NCBI GenBank assembly: GCA_016926595.1 | Contig: JAFGOG010000492.1 | Span: 1-7,501 of the forward strand | Source: Anaerolineae bacterium | GTDB lineage: Bacteria; Chloroflexota; Anaerolineae; JAAYZQ01 | Length of the DNA: 7,501 nt | Reading direction: 5' to 3' | Part shown: positions 1-4,987 of the stretch, one piece after another | How positions within the stretch are numbered: the stretch's first letter is position 1 | Layout: every line of letters starts with the position of its first letter | Made by a program: the position numbers and the translations under genes | Notes under the pieces: model-generated | Database searches by the model: none | The model's input: the letters and a program-made list of their open reading frames with translations, nothing else | Told to the model about the DNA's origin: nothing

Positions 1-506
1 CCCTTGGGGCTGTACACCGCCACGATCCTGGCCCGGGGCGGCATCTTGGCCTCCAGGCCGGACGGCAACATCGGCGCTGTGGCCAGTTGTACCCGGCGCT
101 GTGCGATCAGCTCATAGGCCTGGCGGATGCTGCCTGTCAGCTCTGCTTCACTGAACGGCTTGAGCAGGAACCCCTGCGCCCCATGCAGCATCGCCTGGCG
201 GACGGCGTCCACTTCGTCCATCATGGCCACCACGATGATCGCCGCGCCAGAACCGGAAGGGCTCAGGTGGTTGATCAGATCGCCCATCTGTAGAATGCCG
301 CTGCTGATGTCTACCAGGATGACATCCGGCGCCAGCTTTTCCACATAGTCGAAAGGCTGCGCCAGGTCGCGCACCAAACCCATGAACGCCATCCCCGGCT
401 CCGACTTGATCACGGTGGCCATCCAGTCCCCCACCGAGTCGACCCCGGCGACAATCAACACCCGCACCTTGTTGTGCGCCCACGCCAATCTCTGTTCTTG
501 TGTCAT
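1..506 (-). CDS. cpaE: CpaE/TadZ-like pilus assembly protein, N-terminal part (cut by window edge)
   Basis: The frame opens with ATG at 506 and stays open to base 1, giving 168 full codons. It begins MTQEQRLAWAHNKVRVLIVA. Residues about 14-135 look like a response-regulator receiver fold: beta-1 VRVLIV, the presumed phosphoacceptor Asp66 in DVILVDIS, and Lys116 in FLLKPFS. The fragment ends ARIVAVYSPKG, which is the start of a deviant Walker A motif (usually SPKGGVGKT), so the MinD/ParA-like ATPase half lies outside the window. CpaE/TadZ proteins of this architecture localise the Tad pilus machinery at the membrane or pole. The acidic pair normally after beta-1 is Ala20-Gly21, and the beta-4 Ser/Thr is Ala94, so phosphorylation switching is doubtful. 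An AGGGTG Shine-Dalgarno-like stretch lies just upstream. The gene follows cpaB after 26 nt, as expected in a tad operon. A stand-alone receiver is unlikely because of the Walker A start. The frame was translated by hand. Confidence 0.88.
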   Translation of the reverse strand, partial: MTQEQRLAWAHNKVRVLIVAGVDSVGDWMATVIKSEPGMAFMGLVRDLAQPFDYVEKLAPDVILVDISSGILQMGDLINHLSPSGSGAAIIVVAMMDEVDAVRQAMLHGAQGFLLKPFSEAELTGSIRQAYELIAQRRVQLATAPMLPSGLEAKMPPRARIVAVYSPK

Positions 507-532
507 ATGCACCCTGCTTTGCTCTACAAGTC

Positions 533-1399
533 CTATTCAAGCGGTTCGGGCAACCTGATCCCATACCGCAGCACCAGATAGTTGATGTTCACCGGCTCCA
601 CGTCGAACAAGGTGTTGTTGGTGGGCGAGCGCAAGGCCAGGTCGATCTTGCCGGTCGAATCTAGCAGGTACTTGAGCACCGCGGCATCCTGTGGATCGAT
701 CTTTAAGATCAGAGCGCGGCGGGGCTCAGACGGCAGTTGCTGCTGCTGTTGCTGCTGCTGGCTCTGCACCTCGGGAGCTGGATCCTCGATCACCTGCAAG
801 ACTTTGAGGTTTTGCACAGTCAGTACCGACACGCTGTCCAGGCTTTGGTCCCGCTCCAGCCTCTCAAAAAGCGTGGCCTCCTCACCTGTTGGCATCTCTG
901 CCGGAAAGGGCGTTTCCAGCAAAACGTCAAGGGTGAACAGCACGTCAACATGATCCCCGGCCGCCACCGCTCCCCATTTGCTAAGGATATCGGTAGCCGG
1001 CAGCGCAACGGCGATCTTGTCGTTGCCCAGCAGGTAGGCCAGGCTGCGCGTCCCGGTGATCTCCGAGGTCCCCCATGCCAGGCCTGCGCTGGCAAGCTCC
1101 TGCATAGTGATAACCTCACCCTGGGCGATGTTGCGCAGCGCCACCCGGCCCAGCACATCCTGGATGCTCGTAGCGGCTCCGTCAGGGCTATCACTTCGTT
1201 CCTCCGCAAGCAGATCCTCGACTCCAATGCTTGAACTGACAGCAATCGGCTGGCGGGCCACCACCACGGTGCGGCCCGATGCTGGCAGCGAGGACGCCTC
1301 CCGTGACGCAGCCTGACGAAGGGCGAAAATCGCTATCACCCCCGCCAGAACAGCCAAGAGAACAGCAGCGACGAACCACACTCCACCACGACGTTTCAT
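533..1399 (-). CDS. cpaB: CpaB/RcpC-family Flp pilus assembly protein
   Basis: 288 aa. A short basic N-terminus (MKRRGG) is followed by one hydrophobic segment at about 7-27, then a periplasmic or extracytoplasmic region. Residues about 43-103 match an SAF-type domain (RTVVVARQPIAVSSSIGVEDL ... LGRVALRNIAQGEVIT), and about 127-285 the RcpC/CpaB domain (KIAVALPATD, AAGDHVDVLFTL, VQNLKVLQV, ALILKIDPQDAAVLKYLLDS, KIDLALRSP). In the family, RcpC/CpaB is associated with the secretin channel and pilus passage. A secretin would be surprising in a Chloroflexota-type envelope, so its exact role here is open. The ATG has GGAGAG five bases upstream. Within the linker between two core strands is a run of eight Gln (214-221), just after DPAPEVQS; such a linker is probably exposed and flexible. 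Gaps are 66 nt to the upstream gene and 26 nt to cpaE. Length is usual for the family. Confidence 0.93.
   Translation of the reverse strand: MKRRGGVWFVAAVLLAVLAGVIAIFALRQAASREASSLPASGRTVVVARQPIAVSSSIGVEDLLAEERSDSPDGAATSIQDVLGRVALRNIAQGEVITMQELASAGLAWGTSEITGTRSLAYLLGNDKIAVALPATDILSKWGAVAAGDHVDVLFTLDVLLETPFPAEMPTGEEATLFERLERDQSLDSVSVLTVQNLKVLQVIEDPAPEVQSQQQQQQQQLPSEPRRALILKIDPQDAAVLKYLLDSTGKIDLALRSPTNNTLFDVEPVNINYLVLRYGIRLPEPLE
737..760 (-). repeat. CAG/CAA repeat encoding eight glutamines in cpaB
   Basis: On the minus strand the tract is exactly two copies of the 12-mer CAGCAGCAGCAA, coding Gln214-221. The perfect duplication, including the CAA interruption, suggests a recent slippage or duplication event. 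It is in frame and does not disrupt the gene. Confidence 0.85.
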
Positions 1400-1465
1400 A
1401 AGCTCTCCCTCGTTGCCGGTCCCCTCACAAGCAGAGGTCGGACCTTTGTGATCGGCCGGCCATCA

Positions 1466-2083
1466 TCATGGCAGCGGAACAGGAGTAGGAGTAGGGGTAG
1501 GAGTGCGGGTGGGAGTGGGGGTGGAAGTAGGCGCGATGGTCGGCGGCAATTGACCCGGCGGCGTGCCATATCCTGGATGCCGATAACGCTCGTTGATCAT
1601 CTCCGCATGAGCGCGGAGCGTAATCCAAGGCATGATCTTGCGCACGACGGGCGTGATCAATGGGTGGTTATATGTCACATCCACGGCCACGCGGGCGTTG
1701 GGTCCACCCGGATACTCGACATCCGGATCGGATGTGGGCGGATCGGAGGCATGGACACTGACGTCGAAATAGCCCGGATCGAACAAACTCGCGCCGTTGA
1801 CCACACTCAGGCTGGCTGCTGCATCGCGGGCAACATCCTTGATGCATTGCAGCCGGGCCGCGTCCTGTTGCCACGCCGGATCGGTCGGGTCAACCGCGCA
1901 CTGCCCGGTGGTTGCAAAACGGGCTGCGGCCTGAGCGCAGTTTTGAACCGTCATCCAGGTCTGAAGCAGGCGTCCAAACTCCACAAGGCCCATCACAATG
2001 GCGAGCAGGGCCATGATAACCAGGGCAAACTCGACCACTGCCTGGGCTCGCTCTGGACCCTTTCGCGCCAGCACCCGACCCAT
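1466..2083 (-). CDS. tadE: TadE-like pseudopilin with Pro/Thr-rich C-terminal tail
   Basis: 205 aa from the chosen ATG. The N-terminal ERAQAVVEFALVIMALLAIVMGLVEFGRL (residues 11-39) is the TadE signature: a Glu five residues after a possible prepilin-peptidase cleavage point (Ala13/Gln14, Ala replacing the common Gly), then one transmembrane helix. The rest should be outside the membrane. It carries Cys49, Cys62 and Cys80, a beta-rich region (RVAVDVTYNHPL at 131-142, typical of TadE proteins), and a final tail of about 25 residues made mostly of Pro and Thr. In the Tad system TadE and TadF are pseudopilins needed for pilus assembly. The start at 2083 lies 10 nt after the VWA gene stop. GAGGGG sits almost against the ATG, so a GTG at 2074, with better spacing (about 9-11 nt), is a real alternative and would only remove three residues. 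An upstream ATG at 2224 is rejected because it overlaps the VWA gene by 131 nt and adds a non-TadE-like leader. Confidence 0.87.
   Translation of the reverse strand: MGRVLARKGPERAQAVVEFALVIMALLAIVMGLVEFGRLLQTWMTVQNCAQAAARFATTGQCAVDPTDPAWQQDAARLQCIKDVARDAAASLSVVNGASLFDPGYFDVSVHASDPPTSDPDVEYPGGPNARVAVDVTYNHPLITPVVRKIMPWITLRAHAEMINERYRHPGYGTPPGQLPPTIAPTSTPTPTRTPTPTPTPVPLP
1475..1531 (-). repeat. Degenerate hexanucleotide (Pro-Thr) repeat
   Basis: On the minus strand this is a run of CC(N)AC(N) hexamers coding PTSTPTPTRTPTPTPTPVP at the end of the TadE-like protein. The plus strand is correspondingly rich in G runs (GGAGTAGGGGTAGGAGT type). Pro-Thr tails of this kind are frequent on surface proteins of Chloroflexota, where they may act as wall-spanning or glycosylated stalks; that function is inference here. 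Confidence 0.8.
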
Positions 2084-2093
2084 CCCCTCACAC

Positions 2094-3353
2094 CTATCGC
2101 ACCAGGCGGGTATAGATCCGCTCGGCGATCTCGGCCAGGGCTTGCCGCAGGCCGGCTTCGTCGGGCACCGCCCAAAAGTTCTCTGTATCGCCATCCAGCT
2201 CCCCATTGTCGGTGATGTCGGCAATGTCGATCATCAGTTGGCGGTACTGCGGGTAATCAAAGAAAATGTCGCCGTAAGCGATGGTATAGACGACGATCTT
2301 GTGGTTATTCCACGAGCTCCAGGCGTTTTTCTTGGCCCAAGTGTCGGCGTTGGCACACTGGCCGGTCCAGGGAGTGCACTCCTGTAGTGAACAGCTTCCG
2401 CAGTCATCCGGGCAGCCTGGGCAGTTGCGATACATGTTGGCCCGGCCATCAGTCAGCAGCACGATAGCCCAAATCGAATCAGTACGGCCGCCGACGTCGT
2501 CCGGAGGCGGCGGCAGGCTCATGTAATGGTTAGCCACCAAGAGCCCGTCGCCGATGTTGGTGCACAGCACCGCATACGGCTCGAAGGCATCCAAGCTGCC
2601 GATCCGAGCCTTGACGGCAGCAAAGTTATCGGTCAAGGCCATGCTCTGGGGCGGGGTTCCGTCCCCCGGATACCAGCCCCAGCGGTCGTAGCGGATCACC
2701 CCCACCCGATCATAGCGCGAGTCCAACTGGTCGATAAAGAACTGGGCCGAGTCTTTGATATGCACGTCCAATGGATCACAGTTGCGCTGGCGGTTGCAGT
2801 AATAGGCCTGGCACTCTTGCCAGCTATTACTGGAGCCGCACTTGGGGCACTCGGCCGGACAGCAGCTTGGCCAACAAGCGGGTTTAGGAGTGTCATAGAC
2901 CATCGACTCGGACAGATCGAGCACGAGATATACGTCCAGCGGCGCGCTCTCCCCCATGGCCGAAGCGGTGACAGGCGCCTGGCGCCAACCGACGACCCGT
3001 AGAAACGCCAGGTCCACGTCGACCGTGCCGGCGACGGCAGCCAGCTTGCGGGGCGGATTCTCCGTGGGGAAGGTTATCTGAAGAGGGTTGCCGGACGGGT
3101 CAAAGTCATAGCCGTGCAGCCGGGTGAACTCGTAAGCAGCCGCGCGCGCCTCGGCCTGATCGGGCAGCTTGTTAGCCGCGGCCAAGGCGGCCGCGTCGAT
3201 GGCCCTCTGGAGGTGCGCTTTGGCCGTATAGACCAGGGTGACGTCGGTCCCCAGGCCGACAAAAGCGACCAGGACGATGAGCATCAGCGCCACCAGGATG
3301 ATCGCTTGTCCACGCTCACGGCTAGGCGCGGCAGGTTCCTTCACATCCGCCAC
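2094..3353 (-). CDS. tadG: TadG-like protein: pseudopilin-type anchor plus von Willebrand A domain with Cys-rich loops
   Basis: 419 aa, GTG start at 3353 with AGGAAG seven bases upstream. Residues 14-60 (RGQAIILVALMLIVLVAFVG then a helix ending in AIDAAALAAANKLPDQ) are the TadE/G-like N-terminal anchor. Residues about 138-415 form a VWA domain: beta-1 DVYLVLDLSES with MIDAS residues Asp146, Ser148 and Ser150; MIDAS Thr265 in CTNIGDGL; MIDAS Asp302 in VLLTDGRANM; and a later strand HKIVVYTIAYGD. The metal site is therefore complete. Family TadG proteins are membrane-anchored and act in Tad pilus export or surface attachment. Unusually, two Cys-rich insertions follow MIDAS elements one and three: Cys160, 164, 165, 169, 172, 181, 186, 192 and Cys311, 314, 318, 321, 326, 333. 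Cys264 is next to the MIDAS Thr. The anchor has Leu rather than Glu at position +5 after Gly15, so processing by a prepilin peptidase is uncertain. It lies between two TadE-like genes, with 25- and 10-nt gaps. Confidence 0.88.
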   Translation of the reverse strand: MADVKEPAAPSRERGQAIILVALMLIVLVAFVGLGTDVTLVYTAKAHLQRAIDAAALAAANKLPDQAEARAAAYEFTRLHGYDFDPSGNPLQITFPTENPPRKLAAVAGTVDVDLAFLRVVGWRQAPVTASAMGESAPLDVYLVLDLSESMVYDTPKPACWPSCCPAECPKCGSSNSWQECQAYYCNRQRNCDPLDVHIKDSAQFFIDQLDSRYDRVGVIRYDRWGWYPGDGTPPQSMALTDNFAAVKARIGSLDAFEPYAVLCTNIGDGLLVANHYMSLPPPPDDVGGRTDSIWAIVLLTDGRANMYRNCPGCPDDCGSCSLQECTPWTGQCANADTWAKKNAWSSWNNHKIVVYTIAYGDIFFDYPQYRQLMIDIADITDNGELDGDTENFWAVPDEAGLRQALAEIAERIYTRLVR

Positions 3354-3378
3354 TGCACCACTTCCTTTCGACGAGCTG

Positions 3379-3921
3379 CTACTGCAACATGCGCATGATC
3401 GAGTAAGTGTGCGTCAGCATCGGGTCGGGAAAGACGGCGCTGACCAGTGGAAGCCTCAGGACAGGCTGATGGTTGTAGTACAGCTCTACAGCCACGAACC
3501 GGCTCTGCGGATCGCCGGCCTGCAAGCGCTCCAACAGCTTGGTCTCCGACAAATAGACCGGCTGGCCGCTGCCATGCATGGCAACCGCAGTATAGCTGTT
3601 GATCACCCTTCCCGGGCCCACGTCGGCCCGCACAATAATCACATCCACCAACCCGGTAGCCAGGTCGATGCCCTGCCTGGACAGGTCCTGCCTGACCAGG
3701 GTGTCTATCTCGCCATTGTCATAGTTGGCCGCGCCTCGCGCGCCGATCCGGGCTCCCTCGCGCGTCGCCTCCAAAAGCGCCAGGTAGTTACGGGCAAAGA
3801 ACACAACTTCGACCAGCCCGGCCAGAAGCACAACCAGCAGGGGCAGGACAAGCGCCACCTCGACCAGGCTTTGACCTCGATCCCGTTTGTGGATCAGCGC
3901 ATCCTCCTTAGGGGTGAGCAT
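3379..3921 (-). CDS. tadE: TadE-like pseudopilin, first gene of the tad unit
   Basis: 180 aa from ATG 3921. RDRGQSLVEVALVLPLLVVL (residues 13-32) carries the pseudopilin signature: Gly16 as the possible -1 cleavage residue, Glu21 at +5, then a single transmembrane helix to about residue 42. EATREGARIGARGA (51-64) is the usual TadE helix end. The extracytoplasmic part ends in a beta strand FVAVELYYNHQPVL (142-155), the family's V-Y-hydrophobic signature. Role by family: minor pseudopilin of the Tad/Flp pilus. Start choice: in-frame ATGs at 3975, 3966 and 3963 lie upstream of or inside the predicted -10 element, so they cannot be on the transcript. ATG 3921 has GGAG nine bases upstream and TTG 3924 is next to it. 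An internal AAGGAGG five bases before CTG 3897 is noted separately. No Flp pilin precedes it in the window. Confidence 0.88.
   Translation of the reverse strand: MLTPKEDALIHKRDRGQSLVEVALVLPLLVVLLAGLVEVVFFARNYLALLEATREGARIGARGAANYDNGEIDTLVRQDLSRQGIDLATGLVDVIIVRADVGPGRVINSYTAVAMHGSGQPVYLSETKLLERLQAGDPQSRFVAVELYYNHQPVLRLPLVSAVFPDPMLTHTYSIMRMLQ
3895..3909 (-). promoter_or_regulatory. Strong internal Shine-Dalgarno (AAGGAGG) before an in-frame CTG
   Basis: The minus strand reads AAGGAGG-ATGCG-CTG, with the CTG (3897-3895) in frame as codon 9 of the TadE-like gene. It is the strongest ribosome-binding-like sequence in the window and lies five bases from the CTG. Starting there would give LIHKRDRGQSLVE, a more typical short, basic leader before the pseudopilin segment. 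CTG initiation is rare, so this may simply be an internal Shine-Dalgarno-like sequence within codons for PKED. Confidence 0.4.
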
Positions 3922-3961
3922 CAAAACAAACTCCAAACTAGCGCCAGAAGGGTCGTCTCCC

Positions 3962-3990
3962 ATCATACCACGCATGGGCTAGAGTTTGAC
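3962..3990 (-). promoter_or_regulatory. Putative extended -10 promoter of the tad unit
   Basis: The minus strand has TGGTATGAT at 3970-3962: a TATGAT box (five of six to TATAAT) with a TGN extension. The hexamer 17 bp upstream, GTCAAA at 3990-3985, matches TTGACA poorly (three of six), so the -35 is weak or replaced by an activator bound to the 11-bp repeats that cover it. Transcription would begin near 3955, leaving a leader of about 34 nt before ATG 3921. Confidence 0.55.
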
Positions 3991-4018
3991 TTGAATTCGA
4001 TTAGAGTTTGATTAGAGT
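3975..4018 (-). repeat. Four tandem 11-bp direct repeats upstream of the tad promoter
   Basis: On the minus strand, four consecutive 11-mers: ACTCTAATCAA (4018-4008), ACTCTAATCGA (4007-3997), ATTCAAGTCAA (3996-3986) and ACTCTAGCCCA (3985-3975). The first two differ at one position; copies three and four each match the first at 8 of 11. The period is one DNA helical turn, so each copy presents the same face. The array stops 7 bp before the extended -10 box. OmpR/PhoB-family and SARP-type regulators are known to bind 11-bp-spaced direct repeats in this position. The region is also notably AT-rich against its neighbours. Confidence 0.6.
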
Positions 4019-4048
4019 CGGCGCAAGGTGAGCATCCTTACAGCCACA

Positions 4049-4060
4049 GGGACTAGTCCC
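4049..4060. promoter_or_regulatory. Perfect 12-bp palindrome, possible operator
   Basis: GGGACTAGTCCC is a perfect 12-bp inverted repeat with no spacer in the intergenic region, about 90 bp upstream of the tad -10 box and downstream of the korB terminator. It has the form of a dimeric regulator site, but the regulator is unknown. It could be chance. Confidence 0.3.
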
Positions 4061-4086
4061 CAGGACCGAGCTGCACTGCTCCTGGC

Positions 4087-4121
4087 AAAAAAACCGGCCG
4101 GATCCCTGGGGATCCGGCCGG
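4087..4121 (-). terminator. Intrinsic terminator of the korAB unit
   Basis: On the minus strand CCGGCCGGATCCC (4121-4109) is followed by two bases and its exact complement GGGATCCGGCCGG (4106-4094), then seven T (4093-4087). The stem is 13 bp perfect, or 12 bp with a four-base loop in practice, very GC-rich, with the U tract directly attached. It begins 17 nt after the korB stop and separates the metabolic unit from the tad unit. Confidence 0.95.
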
Positions 4122-4138
4122 CCCAACCTTGCTCTCTC

Positions 4139-4987
4139 TTATCGATAACTCTCCAGCAGCCCGCGCACGTCAAACCCCGCGCCCGCTTGGCCCTTGGCCG
4201 GATGGTCGGTCACCCGGGTGTGGCTCTCCAGCGTAGGCCGGGCCTCCCGATAGAACACGCCCAGGGGGATGGCATCCTGGCGTATGGCCTGGGCCAAGGC
4301 CTCCAGCCGGTCCTCGGGGTTGTGATCCGCGGGCAGGCTCTCCACCTTGCCGCGCCACAGGTCGTAGGTGTTGTTGAACGTCGGGCAAGGGCTCATCGCC
4401 TGGATAAAGGCAAAACCACGATGCTGGACGGCGGCCGCGATCAGGTCGATCAGCAGCTTCGGGTCGCCCGAAAACCCTCGCGCTGCAAAGCTCACCCCCG
4501 AGGCCAGCACCCAGGCCATCGGGTTGATCGGCGCGTCCGCCGAGCCAAAGGGCGTGCTCTTGGTCTTGATTCCCAGCGGCGACGTGGGCGACGTCTGGCC
4601 TTTGGTCAGCCCATAGATCTGGTTGTCCATCACCACGTAGGTGATATCGGGGTTGCGGCGCACGGCGTGGACCAGGTGCCCGCCGCCGATGCTAAACCCG
4701 TCGCCGTCCCCACCCACGGCGATCACCGTCAGGCCAGGGTTGGCGATCTTGACCCCCATCGCCACCGGCAGCACCCGCCCGTGGGCTGTCTGGAAACCGT
4801 AGGTCTTGACAAAGAACGGCAGCCGGCTGGAGCAGCCGATGCCCGACACGATCATCGTCCTGGCCGGATCGAGCTGGAGCCTAGCCAGCGCCTGGTACAG
4901 CGCCGCCAGCAGGCCATAGTCCCCGCAGCCGGGACACCAGGTCGGCTTGACCTTTGACTTGTAGTCTTGAGCCACGAGATTAGCCAT
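4139..4987 (-). CDS. korB: 2-oxoacid:ferredoxin oxidoreductase, beta subunit (TPP and [4Fe-4S])
   Basis: 282 aa. Catalyses, with KorA, the CoA-dependent oxidative decarboxylation of a 2-oxoacid with ferredoxin as electron acceptor. It is cytoplasmic. Visible features: WCPGCGD (Cys18, Cys21), GIGCSS (Cys52) and SPCPTF (Cys201), the four cluster ligands of two-subunit family members; the TPP/Mg signature GGDGDGFSIGGGH (92-104) and MDNQIYGLTKGQTSPTS (120-136). Length is usual. The start ATG at 4987 overlaps the korA end by 8 nt, with GAGGTGAT closely upstream inside korA, so translational coupling is likely. A terminator follows. Substrate (2-oxoglutarate, pyruvate or other 2-oxoacids) cannot be decided from sequence reading; the symbol follows the commonest annotation for this two-subunit type. 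No separate ferredoxin-domain (delta) gene is adjacent. Confidence 0.95.
   Translation of the reverse strand: MANLVAQDYKSKVKPTWCPGCGDYGLLAALYQALARLQLDPARTMIVSGIGCSSRLPFFVKTYGFQTAHGRVLPVAMGVKIANPGLTVIAVGGDGDGFSIGGGHLVHAVRRNPDITYVVMDNQIYGLTKGQTSPTSPLGIKTKSTPFGSADAPINPMAWVLASGVSFAARGFSGDPKLLIDLIAAAVQHRGFAFIQAMSPCPTFNNTYDLWRGKVESLPADHNPEDRLEALAQAIRQDAIPLGVFYREARPTLESHTRVTDHPAKGQAGAGFDVRGLLESYR

Noticed and set aside
148..564. Minus-strand open frame of 138 codons near the left end
   Set aside because: It is a shifted frame of the cpaE-like gene, whose own frame shows receiver motifs and the start of Walker A.
1448..2215. Plus-strand open frame of 255 codons opposite the second tadE-like gene
   Set aside because: The start region is the antisense of the Pro-Thr repeat (Ser/Arg/Gly-rich). 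No domain is seen.
2084..2224. Upstream start at 2224 for the second tadE-like gene
   Set aside because: It overlaps the VWA gene end by 131 nt, and the leader (with CGKPWPRSPSG) does not look like a pseudopilin leader.
3238..4011. Plus-strand open frame of 257 codons opposite the first tadE-like gene
   Set aside because: Antisense shadow with no recognisable domain; it crosses the predicted promoter and repeats.
3986..4015. Possible plus-strand promoter beginning with TTGACT
   Set aside because: No TATAAT-like box at 16-18 bp, and no plus-strand gene follows.
4060..4093. Plus-strand hairpin CCAGGA/TCCTGG near the A tract
   Set aside because: Only six base pairs with a 14-base loop, and on the plus strand it is followed by A and not T.
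4028..4957. Plus-strand open frame of 309 codons opposite korB
   Set aside because: Its composition is that of an antisense shadow. It spans the korB terminator, and korB has complete catalytic motifs.
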